Shown here: one piece after another, positions 14,507 to 23,043 of the stretch
Position numbering within the stretch: position 1 is the first letter of the stretch
Layout of the letters: each line of letters begins with the position of its first letter
From: Candidatus Poribacteria bacterium WGA-3G
GTDB lineage: Bacteria; Poribacteria; WGA-4E; WGA-3G
DNA: 33,259 bases
Assembly: GCA_000406005.1 (NCBI GenBank)
Contig: ASZN01000065.1
Span: 1-33,259, forward strand
Reading direction: 5' to 3'
Translations under genes and position numbers: made by a program
Notes under the pieces: model-generated
The model's input: only the letters and a program-made list of their open reading frames with translations
Database searches by the model: none
Told to the model about the DNA's origin: nothing

Positions 14507-16978
14507 ATGAAAAACATATTGATTGTTACACCTTCATTTCGCAAGTACTTAGCTTATATCAGGAAGGCTGTTATTTCAGCAGCGTTCATCTATGGCGTGA
14601 GCGCGCTCTATGCCGATGCCTCACCACCGAAGGTGCGTACCCACTTACCAGCGACCTCCATCGCTATGAGCGACGATGCCTTATCCACCTTCTTTAATCC
14701 ATCCGGACTCGGTACAGGGCGCGGTCTAAACCTATACTACCTCCGCACATATCAGAGCGACTGGGTAGGCGATGACGCTTTTTTCCTTGCTGTCCCCGGT
14801 GCCGGTTTCGGCATGGAATTTGTTAGTGCCGACGCTGATACAGACTTTACACGCTACACACTCTCCGGCGGACGACCTTTAGGGAATGGACTCTACTGGG
14901 GCACGAGTTACAGTTGGATGAATTCGGATAACACAGCGTACGACAAATTTCGGTCACTGTCCCTCGGCTTGATGTACCGACGGCGCTACATCTCAATCGG
15001 CGCAATGGCACGCGATCTGAATCGACCCACACTGCTTGCTGAGAAACTCGGACGCACCTACGATCTCGGATTCGCACTTCGACCCGGAACCTGGCGGACA
15101 ACACTCTCAATTGACTTGCAAAAAACACAAGGTATAGAAGATTGGAAATTTCGCTATGCCTTAGAAGTACGTCCGATCCGTGAACTTATGGTGCGCGGCA
15201 CCCTAAATAACGACTTGAGTTTTGATGTCCGTTTCGGTATCAATATCGGAAATTGGGGCATCGGAACTGACAATACCTTCGACAAGAATCGAGACGGACA
15301 AGTCGGTGTCGGCTATTTCCAGTACACCAACACACCGACAACGAAGCCGCTGCTCCGCCGCCGTATGTTCCTTGACCTATCAATGCGCGCCCTCAAAGAA
15401 ATTTTACCCATCGCAAAGTGGGATGATGATATCGCTGGTGTCCTCATCCGTATCAACGGGAACGATTACGGTATCGCACAACTCCAAGAAATGTCAGATG
15501 CGATCCTGAACTTTAGAGAATCCGGACGTATTGTGCTCTGTTATCTCACCGACTGCTCCACCGGTGATTATATCGTCGCAGCGACATGCGACGGTATCCT
15601 TATTCATCCGTCCGCTGAAGTACGGTTGATCGGTCTACGGACAGAACGCTCTTTTTATAAAGGCGCATTAGATATGATCGGGGTCAGAGCCGATCTTGAA
15701 CATATCGGTAAGTACAAATCGGCATCCGAGCCATTCACAAGAAAAGAGATGTCCGAAACACAGCGCGAAATCCAGAATATTATTCTTGATGACCTCTATG
15801 AACAAATCGTAGATATCATGGCAGAAGGACGCGGATGGAACCACGAAACTGTAAAAAAACGGATTGACACGGGACCCTATACCGCACGCCAAGCACTCGA
15901 TGCCGAACTCGTAGACCGTCTCGTCTATGAAGATGAACTACACAATGTCGTAGCAGAACTCACCGGCAACCGCACCGACTTAGTTTCCTTCAGCGAATAC
16001 GCAAGCAGTAGGCTGCATCCTCAAGACTGGCAGACACCACAACCGAAACTGGCGGTTATTGAGGCAAAAGGTCTCATGTTGACGGGTGATAGTTTCATCG
16101 ATCCGATTCTCGGAACACAAGTCATGGGCGCAGATACAATCGCTCAGGCGATTAGAAAAGTAAAAGACGACAATGACATCAAAGCAGTTGTGCTGCGGGT
16201 CGATAGTGGCGGCGGGCTTGTCTCTGCAGCGGATACGATATGGCGTGAATTGGTACGACTCACAGAGGTCAAACCGCTCGTCGTATCCATGGGTGACGTC
16301 GCAGCATCAGGCGGCTATTACATAGCAGCGCCTGCAGATACTATCGTCGCTGAACCCGGAACGATTACAGGTTCCATCGGTGTCATCAGCGGTAAGTATA
16401 GTTTCAAAGGACTCTACGAAAAACTCGGCATCCACAAAGAGATACTCAAACGCGGTAAACACGCCGATTTTTACTCAGATTACAGCGACTATTCACATGA
16501 AGAACAAGCGATCCTACAGAAACAGATCAAAGAAATCTACGACGACTTCGTCAAAAAGGTGGCAGACGGACGAACCAACCTAACAATAGAAGACGTCGAT
16601 AGGCTCGGACAGGGACGTATCTGGTCGGGTAGACAAGCAAAGGAACACGGACTTGTAGATCAGTTGGGCGGCTTAAACCTCGCGATTGCGATTGCACGGC
16701 AACGCGCCGGATTGGGTGAACAGTCGTTTGAGATCATTCAATTCCCGAAAAAGACGTGGCTTTCACAAGCATTCAGCAACTTGCCATTCCCATTTACAAC
16801 CCAACCTCGCGCCGAACTCGCAAATGATGACGTGAAGAACGCACCAGCGGAAATTAGTTCGCCGCTACGTTTTATCACTCGATACGCAGATTTGAACACC
16901 ACTACAAAACTCCTAAACGTCATCAGAAAACAGAGGCTTTTTCTCTTGATGCCTTATCAGATAAGTGTAGGCAATTAG
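14507..16978 (+). CDS. sppA: Outer-membrane beta-barrel / SppA signal peptide peptidase fusion
   Basis: An 823-residue protein. After a signal-like segment (about residues 20-40), residues 45-285 look like a PorV/FadL-type outer-membrane barrel: the SDDALSTFFNPSGLGTG signature, then alternating aromatic beta strands (LNLYYLRTYQSDW, GFGMEFVSAD, YWGTSYSWM). Residues about 290-760 match the tandem SppA (67K type) protease. The catalytic lysine is K404 in GKYKSASEPF and the nucleophile is S601 in GDVAASGGYYIA, both as in E. coli SppA. Ordinary SppA is anchored by an N-terminal helix in the inner membrane; here a barrel would place it at the outer membrane. It presumably degrades signal peptides or surface or periplasmic proteins. 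No strong ribosome-binding site precedes the ATG. Pcm follows after a terminator-like hairpin. Confidence 0.85.
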   Translation: MKNILIVTPSFRKYLAYIRKAVISAAFIYGVSALYADASPPKVRTHLPATSIAMSDDALSTFFNPSGLGTGRGLNLYYLRTYQSDWVGDDAFFLAVPGAGFGMEFVSADADTDFTRYTLSGGRPLGNGLYWGTSYSWMNSDNTAYDKFRSLSLGLMYRRRYISIGAMARDLNRPTLLAEKLGRTYDLGFALRPGTWRTTLSIDLQKTQGIEDWKFRYALEVRPIRELMVRGTLNNDLSFDVRFGINIGNWGIGTDNTFDKNRDGQVGVGYFQYTNTPTTKPLLRRRMFLDLSMRALKEILPIAKWDDDIAGVLIRINGNDYGIAQLQEMSDAILNFRESGRIVLCYLTDCSTGDYIVAATCDGILIHPSAEVRLIGLRTERSFYKGALDMIGVRADLEHIGKYKSASEPFTRKEMSETQREIQNIILDDLYEQIVDIMAEGRGWNHETVKKRIDTGPYTARQALDAELVDRLVYEDELHNVVAELTGNRTDLVSFSEYASSRLHPQDWQTPQPKLAVIEAKGLMLTGDSFIDPILGTQVMGADTIAQAIRKVKDDNDIKAVVLRVDSGGGLVSAADTIWRELVRLTEVKPLVVSMGDVAASGGYYIAAPADTIVAEPGTITGSIGVISGKYSFKGLYEKLGIHKEILKRGKHADFYSDYSDYSHEEQAILQKQIKEIYDDFVKKVADGRTNLTIEDVDRLGQGRIWSGRQAKEHGLVDQLGGLNLAIAIARQRAGLGEQSFEIIQFPKKTWLSQAFSNLPFPFTTQPRAELANDDVKNAPAEISSPLRFITRYADLNTTTKLLNVIRKQRLFLLMPYQISVGN

Positions 16979-16991
16979 ATGAGACTTACGC

Positions 16992-17025
16992 AACCCCATG
17001 CAGGGTTTTTGCTGGGGTGTTTTTT
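16992..17025 (+). terminator. Probable intrinsic terminator after sppA fusion
   Basis: ACCCC (16993-16997) can pair with GGGGT (17014-17018), followed by a run of six T from 17020. A smaller nested hairpin AACCC/GGGTT (16992-17007) is followed by more T. The stems are short, so efficiency is uncertain. The in-frame GTG at 17017 of the pcm frame lies inside it, which argues for a later pcm start. Confidence 0.45.
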
Positions 17026-17079
17026 CAGGGTTTCAAACCCCGCATGACGCACAAAACGACATCCGGAGCAGCGTTAAAA

Positions 17080-17751
17080 ATGTTGTTCAATAAAAACCAA
17101 GCAACACTGCGCCGAAAAATGGTCCAAAATCAGATTGAAGCGCGTGGTATTCATACGCCTCAAATCCTCGCCGCCATGCGAAAGGTGGAGCGACATCTAT
17201 TCGTGAGACCTCAACATCTCAACTTCGCATACAAGGACGGACCGCTGCCGATCGATTACGACCAAACGATCTCACAACCGTATATCGTCGCACTTATGAC
17301 GGATCTGTTGGAGCTGACTCCGACTTCAAAGGTTCTTGAAATCGGCACCGGATGCGGTTATCAAACAGCGATACTTGCGGAGTTAGCGAAGGTCGTTTAC
17401 TCCGTTGAAATCATACCTGCACTCGCCAAACGCGCGAAAGCAAGATTGGAGGCACTCAACTATCGAAATGTTCATCTCAAAAAAGGGAATGGACATCACG
17501 GTTGGCAAGAATACGCACCTTATGACGCAGTACTTGCCGCAGCAGCACCTAAGACGGTGCCGACGCAACTCGTTCAGCAACTTGCAGTGGGAGGCAAAAT
17601 GGTAATACCGGTCGGCGATTCTGAGCAAAATCTGCTCCTAATTCGGAAAAAACTTCAAAATGGAAAACGTTCAACGCCGTCTATTGAGGCGACCGAGGTC
17701 ACCCCTGTCAGCTTTGTCCCTATGACCGGTGAACCAGTAAGGGTTAGGTAA
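17080..17751 (+). CDS. pcm: Protein-L-isoaspartate O-methyltransferase
   Basis: A 223-residue enzyme that methylates L-isoaspartyl residues of damaged proteins with SAM, starting their repair. The diagnostic blocks are present: MVQNQIEARGI, RHLFVRPQ, YKDGPLPIDYDQTISQPYIVA, then SAM motif I VLEIGTGCGYQTAILA, VYSVEIIP, YDAVLAAAAP and GGKMVIPVG. The length with the ATG at 17080 fits the family (about 210-220 residues); starts at 17044 (ATG) or 17017 (GTG) would add an unusual tail, and 17017 lies within a terminator-like hairpin. A weak CCGGAG lies 11 bases upstream. The motif order leaves little doubt. Confidence 0.93.
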   Translation: MLFNKNQATLRRKMVQNQIEARGIHTPQILAAMRKVERHLFVRPQHLNFAYKDGPLPIDYDQTISQPYIVALMTDLLELTPTSKVLEIGTGCGYQTAILAELAKVVYSVEIIPALAKRAKARLEALNYRNVHLKKGNGHHGWQEYAPYDAVLAAAAPKTVPTQLVQQLAVGGKMVIPVGDSEQNLLLIRKKLQNGKRSTPSIEATEVTPVSFVPMTGEPVRVR

Positions 17752-17857
17752 CCTAACCCGTAGCAATGTTCCATGAATCTCACCCCTCGCAAATACAAAA
17801 AATGTCAACTTGAAAATAATAAAAACCGCTATGATTTATTTTAAAGGACACAATAGA

Positions 17858-18805
17858 TTGAAACAGATACGCCATCTAATCCTATTCATCGTGATGCTTT
17901 CCCCGCTTGCCACCTACGCTGCATTTAACGACATCGGTGTCGGCGCAAGACCTCTCGGTTTAGCGGGTGCATTCGTTGCGCTCGCCGATGATAGTAACGC
18001 TGCGAACTACAACGCAGCCGGGATAGGTTATATCGATAAAATCCAAGTCGGCGCGACAACGGCACAACGTTTCAATGGACTCATCACCTATAATAGTATC
18101 AACGCCGTTATTCCGTTCGGAAAAATAGGGGCAATCGGGGCAAGCTTCGGTGTCCTCACAGAAGATTCTGAAATCTATCAAGAACAGACGGTGCGTGTCT
18201 CCTACGGCAATACGCTTTTCAAACAATTAGCCGTCGGCGCGAACCTGAAATTTTTCGGGATCTCTTTCGATGAAACGAATGAATTCATTATCGAAAATCC
18301 TTACTTCGAGCAAACATCTAACTCAGCAGTCTCCCTTGATTTCGGTGTGATTGCAAAGCTAATTCAGAGCCTGAGCCTCGGAGTTTCCGTGGAGAATGTA
18401 CTTCCTGCAAATGTAAGCATCGCTGATGTTGATACAAGTACGGTGCCTCTGAATATTCGCGCTGGCTTAGCATACAGACTCGAATCCATCGCAGAGATGA
18501 GCACGCAAGGTGCCGTCGTTAGCAACTTGTTGAAAGGGAGCCTCGGAACTTTCGAGGTCGCAAACCGTAATGGCGAAATTTATATACGCACCGGCATAGA
18601 AGTCTGGTTAAACAGGTCTATCGCTGTACGTGGCGGCTACGGGTTAAAAAACGGTAGCGATTCCGCGACGACCCTGAACTTCGGTGGAAGTGCTAAGATT
18701 CCAATCAGCAGGACCGCCATCCAACTCGACTACGGGTTTCAACTCCTAAGTGGAGACTTCCAGAACAACACAACACAGCGATTCTCAATAAATCTGATAT
18801 TCTAA
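17858..18805 (+). CDS. PorV/PorQ-like outer-membrane beta-barrel protein
   Basis: A 315-residue exported protein. From TTG at 17858, which has AAAGGA 9 bases upstream, it starts with a compact signal peptide (MKQIRHLILFIVMLSPLATYA); ATG at 17831 or TTG at 17810 are possible earlier starts without a ribosome-binding site. The mature N-terminus (FNDIGVGARPLGLAGAFVALADD, then NYNAAGIG) is the signature of the PorV/PorQ and UPF0164 barrel family. Alternating beta strands continue to a C-terminal phenylalanine (RFSINLIF), typical of outer-membrane barrels. PorV proteins shuttle type IX secretion substrates in Bacteroidota; whether that applies here is unknown, but the next gene ends in a FlgD-Ig/sorting-like domain, which fits a transport role. 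Confidence 0.8.
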   Translation: MKQIRHLILFIVMLSPLATYAAFNDIGVGARPLGLAGAFVALADDSNAANYNAAGIGYIDKIQVGATTAQRFNGLITYNSINAVIPFGKIGAIGASFGVLTEDSEIYQEQTVRVSYGNTLFKQLAVGANLKFFGISFDETNEFIIENPYFEQTSNSAVSLDFGVIAKLIQSLSLGVSVENVLPANVSIADVDTSTVPLNIRAGLAYRLESIAEMSTQGAVVSNLLKGSLGTFEVANRNGEIYIRTGIEVWLNRSIAVRGGYGLKNGSDSATTLNFGGSAKIPISRTAIQLDYGFQLLSGDFQNNTTQRFSINLIF

Positions 18806-18820
18806 AAAAGAGTCTGCCCC

Positions 18821-20218
18821 ATGAAAAATATACCAATTATTCTCGTTCTTATTGTTAACCTATTCATTTCTATAAATGGATACACGGCGGTGACCTCCAG
18901 AGGCGAAATAAATGTTGTTGACCAAACTGAAGGTATTGTTCCTGCGAGTACAACAGCACCGTTAATTGTGACGCTTTCCATAGACAGGTCCCTCGCAGAA
19001 ACCGGCGAAGAAATCAAGACCATCGAAATCTTGATGCCATCCGGATTCCTGACACAATCCGACCGTTTCAAAGGTATCTCTCGAGACCGGAACCCACTTG
19101 TCGCGCGTGCCGTCGTCTCCGGCGGCAACATCCTACGTGTTGAACTCGCAGACCTTATTGTCGATCACCAAAATTCAATTTACGAAATTACCTTTGATTG
19201 CCAAACACCGAACACCATCACATTATCGGCGGCATTCAGGGTGCGTCTGCGCAATCTCGACGATGTGCCTATCGGTGAATTCATCAGTGAGGGACAAACA
19301 GACGGGAAACTCAACAACGACGATTTTACACTGCAGGTCATCGCGAACGTTCCCCCCGGTCCAGTTATAGGTTTCACAGCAGAAGCCGACACAACCGGTG
19401 AAAACGATGTGACGCTCCGTTGGCAGAATTCGGCGGATCCTGACGTTAACGGTTATCTCATCTATAGGGGTAAAGAATCGCCTATTAATGTTAAAGGACG
19501 TTCGTCAACCACGTTTCGTGACGTGAATGTTCCACAAGGAGAACATACATACCAGATAACCACATATAAGACGCTTCTTTTGCAATCGGAACGGTCCCCG
19601 ATACAGACCGTGAACGTATCAGAGGACACCGCTCCACCGGAACCACCAACGATGCTCAACATTACCACCTCAAACGAAGGTGTAGAAGTTTCGTGGAAAC
19701 CGAGTGTCAGCCGAGACGTGACAGCCTACAGAGTCCTATTCGGCTCAGTCGAAACTGACGGACTTGAACCTCTAACCGACGGTGTGCTACAACGAACCGC
19801 CGAAGACGAAGTTGCTGGATATAGATTTATTGATGAGCGCATATTGTCCGTAGGCAGCTTTACGTATGCCGTTATTGCAGTTGACGAAGCAGATAACGCA
19901 TCCGCACCAACACAAACAAAACTCCGTATCTTTGCTAAACCGTACCCGAACCCATTTACGCCGCTCTCACCAGACACAGATTTCAATCAGGTTGTGTTCC
20001 CTGCACGCGCAATCGAAGACGCTTCAGGCGAATTCACAGTACTTATTTACGACATTGACGGAATGCTCGTTAAAACCTTGACGGCATTGCCCGATGAGAC
20101 GGAACTCACGTGGGACGGACGGGATGAAACCGGCGAAATCGTCGAAAGCGGGGTTTATGTCTACCAACTCCAAGTCGGCGAAAATTTCAAGACAGGCACA
20201 GTCATCGTCGCGAAATAA
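18821..20218 (+). CDS. Secreted fibronectin-III protein with FlgD-Ig-like C-terminal domain
   Basis: A 465-residue exported protein. It has a signal peptide over residues 1-22 (MKNIPIILVLIVNLFISINGYTA) and a beta-rich N-terminal domain to about 180. Two fibronectin type III-like repeats follow, about 182-270 (TLRWQNSADPDVNGYLIYRG) and 275-370 (VEVSWKPSVSRDVTAYRVLFG), then a FlgD-Ig-like domain from about 373: YPNPFTPLSPDTDFNQVVF, VLIYDIDGMLVKTL, GVYVYQLQVG. The C-terminal pattern resembles type IX sorting domains and the FlgD Ig fold. It starts 15 bases after the PorV-like gene and is probably co-transcribed. Likely a surface-exposed or adhesive protein; no catalytic motif is seen. Confidence 0.8.
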   Translation: MKNIPIILVLIVNLFISINGYTAVTSRGEINVVDQTEGIVPASTTAPLIVTLSIDRSLAETGEEIKTIEILMPSGFLTQSDRFKGISRDRNPLVARAVVSGGNILRVELADLIVDHQNSIYEITFDCQTPNTITLSAAFRVRLRNLDDVPIGEFISEGQTDGKLNNDDFTLQVIANVPPGPVIGFTAEADTTGENDVTLRWQNSADPDVNGYLIYRGKESPINVKGRSSTTFRDVNVPQGEHTYQITTYKTLLLQSERSPIQTVNVSEDTAPPEPPTMLNITTSNEGVEVSWKPSVSRDVTAYRVLFGSVETDGLEPLTDGVLQRTAEDEVAGYRFIDERILSVGSFTYAVIAVDEADNASAPTQTKLRIFAKPYPNPFTPLSPDTDFNQVVFPARAIEDASGEFTVLIYDIDGMLVKTLTALPDETELTWDGRDETGEIVESGVYVYQLQVGENFKTGTVIVAK

Positions 20219-20323
20219 CAAATAGATATTGAAACTTGCTATCCTAAAATCAGGAAGCAACGATGACACCGCTGCAATGTCGGACTGCATACTTGACTGC
20301 ATCCAATGTTGCGTAAAAAACTG

Positions 20324-20353
20324 TTGACTTAATTCTCAATTCAAGGTTATATT
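20324..20353 (+). promoter_or_regulatory. Putative promoter of the YCF48-like gene
   Basis: TTGACT (20324-20329), 18 bases, TATATT (20348-20353), with the predicted start near 20360. It lies in the 272-base gap between the FnIII protein gene and the propeller gene. The rest of that gap holds only a short ACTGCAT direct repeat near 20283-20301 and no convincing terminator. Confidence 0.6.
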
Positions 20354-20490
20354 ATATGTTTATAACTGACAACTACAAGATTTTAGTTCGTTCAGGTGCA
20401 AATTTTAACAGCCAGCTTTAGTCATCTGTGAACCCAATCAAACAGACCTTGCTGTTAATCCAAAAATATCGAAAAGGAGATACAATTACA

Positions 20491-21519
20491 ATGAACAGGT
20501 TTGAATCACGCACCATTTGCATAATAACCCTACTCGCAATCGTCGGTCTCTTGGCAATCCCTTTATCTGTCACGGCAAATTGGGATATCCTCCAAAAACA
20601 GGACCCCGAAATTCGTGACTATATGTCTATCGCTTTCACAAGTACGAACAACGGGTGGGCAGTCGGTGTTGCACCCTTGGAAATGGACTACCCCGGTTTC
20701 ATCGGATATACGACAGACGGTGGAGCAACATGGAATAGAGCCGAAATTGATATCGATGCGCAACTCGCCAGCATCTATTTTTTAAATGAAAATCACGGTT
20801 GGGCAATCGGTGAAAAAGGGAAAATTGCCGCCACAACTAACGGTAAAGATTGGGAAATACAAACCAGCAAAGTTGACAACCCACTTAAAGGGATCTACTT
20901 CGTAAATAAAGATATCGGCTTTGCTGTCGGCGCAAACGATACCATTCTCTCAACAAAAACAGGTGGACGGACTTGGAAGGTGGTCCAAGGGGGAGTCATC
21001 GGTGCTATCGGTGATGACGAAGCAACCATGTACAATGCTATCCAGTTTCTTGACGAATCCACGGGTTGGGTTGCTGGTGTACACGTCGTCCCCCTCGTAA
21101 GCCAAAATAGCGTGATTCAGAAAACCGTAGACGGCGGACAAACTTGGGTCAACCAAGAGACAGGTACAGAAGATGTACTTGAAGATATCTTCTTCGTAGA
21201 TAATAAACACGGTTGGGCAGTCGGTGAAAACGGTCTTGTTCTCCACACAAGCAACGGTGGAGACAAGTGGACAGCACAAGCGAGCGGTACTGAAGAAACA
21301 CTCAGAAGTATCCGATTCACGGATCAATATATGGGTTGGGCAGTCGGGGGCGACCTCGGCGTCGGTGTGATCGTACATACCAATGACGGCGGTAAAAACT
21401 GGGAAGTCCAAGACCCAGGAGATTCGATGATTCAAGGATTCCAAATGAATAGTGTCTTCGCTTTAGACAAACAGGTTTGGTTAGCAGGCGGAAACGGCGT
21501 AATCTTGCGGTTAAAATAA
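20491..21519 (+). CDS. YCF48-like/BNR seven-bladed beta-propeller, exported
   Basis: A 342-residue protein with an N-terminal signal segment (CIITLLAIVGLLAIPLSVTA) and seven repeats of a GW/GF-V-G motif: NGWAVG, HGWAIG, IGFAVG, TGWVAG, HGWAVG, MGWAVG and VWLAGG. The repeats alternate with Asp-box-like T-DGG-TW strands. This is the pattern of YCF48/HCF136-type and sialidase-like propellers, which in non-photosynthetic bacteria serve as extracytoplasmic scaffolds of unknown role. The ATG at 20491 is preferred over the in-frame GTG at 20428 because AAAGGAGA precedes it and the signal peptide then has normal length. It has its own promoter and lies at the end of the envelope gene block. Confidence 0.85.
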   Translation: MNRFESRTICIITLLAIVGLLAIPLSVTANWDILQKQDPEIRDYMSIAFTSTNNGWAVGVAPLEMDYPGFIGYTTDGGATWNRAEIDIDAQLASIYFLNENHGWAIGEKGKIAATTNGKDWEIQTSKVDNPLKGIYFVNKDIGFAVGANDTILSTKTGGRTWKVVQGGVIGAIGDDEATMYNAIQFLDESTGWVAGVHVVPLVSQNSVIQKTVDGGQTWVNQETGTEDVLEDIFFVDNKHGWAVGENGLVLHTSNGGDKWTAQASGTEETLRSIRFTDQYMGWAVGGDLGVGVIVHTNDGGKNWEVQDPGDSMIQGFQMNSVFALDKQVWLAGGNGVILRLK

Positions 21520-21613
21520 ACGCGCCTTAACTTCGGACAGCACGTTCTACCGAAAATCGAACAACTAATATTTTCAGTCGTTAGCGCAATGTATAATGGA
21601 CGGAGGAATAATT

Positions 21614-22786
21614 TTGGAAACATCTACATTCGCAACGCGGATGAACCGACTCGGAACAGAATCCGCATTTGAAGTACTTGCCAAAGCCAAGCAACTTGAG
21701 GCACAAGGCAAAGACATCATCCATTTAGAAATAGGGCAGCCGGATTTCCCAACGCCGAGCAATATCATTGAGGCGGCGTACAAAGCGATGAAAGACGGGC
21801 ATACCGGTTATTGCCCATCTGCCGGCGTGCCAGCGTTCCGAGAGGTCGTCGCACAGCATATAACGGAAACACGCGGGATCACAATACACCCAGATGAGGT
21901 TACAGTAACCCCAGGTGCTAAGCCGATTATTTTCTTCACCATCCTCGCTTTAATAGACGACGGCGATGAAGTGATTTATCCCGAACCCGGTTTCCCTGTC
22001 TATGAGTCTGTTATCGACTTTATCGGCGGAAAAGCGGTACCTCTACCGCTGCGTGAGGAAGTAGATTTCCGTTCCCGACTCGAAGACCTTGTAGACGCAG
22101 TCTCGGACCGAACGAAACTACTGATTCTCAACTCACCTCAGAACCCAACCGGTGGCACACTTACCGCAGAAGACCTCGGAGCAATCGCTGAACTCGCACA
22201 GAGACACAACTTTTATGTCCTGACAGACGAAGTCTACTCCCGCATCCTTTATGAAGGCGAACATCACAGCGTTCTTAGCCTTCCCGGTATGAAGGAACGG
22301 ACAATTTTGATCGAAGGGCATTCTAAGACCTACGCAATGACCGGATGGCGGTTGGGGTACGGGATCGCACCACAAGCAATTGCCGATAAAATCACGCAGT
22401 TGACGATCAACTCGAACTCCTGCACCGCAACCTTTACACAACTTGCTGGGATTGAGGCACTCACAGGACCACAAACTTTCGTTAAGGAAATGGTTGCCGA
22501 ATTTCAGACCCGACGCAACGCTATTGTAGACGGCCTTAACGCGATTGACGGAATCAGCTGTATCAAACCGCTCGGTTCATTTTATGTATTTCCGAATGTG
22601 ACGCAATTACCGCTTTCATGTGAAGCACTCGCTGACTACATTATGGAAGAGGCAGATGTCGCGCTTTTACCGGGAACCGCCTTCGGTAAGTATGGCGACG
22701 GATACCTCCGACTTTCCTACGCCAACTCCTTAGAAAATATACAAGAGGCATTAAGTAGGATCGAAACGGCCATCTCAAAATTGTAG
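21614..22786 (+). CDS. Class I/II aminotransferase (aspartate aminotransferase-like)
   Basis: A 390-residue PLP enzyme of aminotransferase fold type I. Seen motifs are HLEIGQPDFPTP (substrate side), the PLP asparagine in NSPQNPTGG, the aspartate in VLTDEVYSRI, the Schiff-base lysine in SKTYAMTGWRLGYG, and the C-terminal arginine in YLRLSYANS. It probably interconverts aspartate and oxaloacetate or a related pair. The start is taken as TTG at 21614, with GGAGG seven bases upstream; an in-frame ATG at 21596 without a ribosome-binding site would add six residues, one of them spanning the GGAGG itself. Homoserine kinase follows after a repeat element, so the two could serve the aspartate-threonine branch. 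Confidence 0.9.
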   Translation: METSTFATRMNRLGTESAFEVLAKAKQLEAQGKDIIHLEIGQPDFPTPSNIIEAAYKAMKDGHTGYCPSAGVPAFREVVAQHITETRGITIHPDEVTVTPGAKPIIFFTILALIDDGDEVIYPEPGFPVYESVIDFIGGKAVPLPLREEVDFRSRLEDLVDAVSDRTKLLILNSPQNPTGGTLTAEDLGAIAELAQRHNFYVLTDEVYSRILYEGEHHSVLSLPGMKERTILIEGHSKTYAMTGWRLGYGIAPQAIADKITQLTINSNSCTATFTQLAGIEALTGPQTFVKEMVAEFQTRRNAIVDGLNAIDGISCIKPLGSFYVFPNVTQLPLSCEALADYIMEEADVALLPGTAFGKYGDGYLRLSYANSLENIQEALSRIETAISKL

Positions 22787-22811
22787 CTTTAAGAGTTATC
22801 AGTTTTAATAG

Positions 22812-23022
22812 TTACCAGTTACCAGTTAACAGTTGTCAGTTAAGAGACTGTGGTTCATCAGAGACCTCTTTAACTGAAAACTCAAAGCGCAGCGTACTGG
22901 TAACTGGTAACTACATAGTGGTTCATCAGAGACCTCTTTAACTGAAAACTCAAAGCGCAGCGTACTGGTAACTGGTAACTGGTAACTGGTAACTGGTAAC
23001 TGGTAACTGGTAACTGGTAACT
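22812..23022. repeat. Inverted heptanucleotide-repeat island with a 63-bp tandem duplication
   Basis: The left side has heptamers in one orientation: TTACCAG at 22812 and 22819, then TTAACAG, TTGTCAG and TTAAGAG to 22846. The right side has the reverse complement CTGGTAA in eight perfect copies, 22965-23020. Between them a 63-bp unit occurs twice exactly, at 22850-22912 and 22918-22980, separated by 5 bases; the first copy already carries two heptamers. The whole can fold into a long hairpin. It resembles the short tandemly repeated repetitive (STRR) heptamers described in cyanobacteria. It ends about 20 bases before the thrB start. Confidence 0.9.
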
Positions 23023-23043
23023 AATTCAACAGGAATCTTTTAT

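Noticed and set aside
20950..21444. 164-codon minus-strand frame opposite the propeller gene
   Set aside because: The plus strand encodes seven regular YCF48-like repeats, so the antisense frame is a by-product of repeat codons.
22965..23022. Regular repeats that might suggest a CRISPR array
   Set aside because: Units are only 7 bp, directly adjacent and without spacers; no cas genes are in the window.
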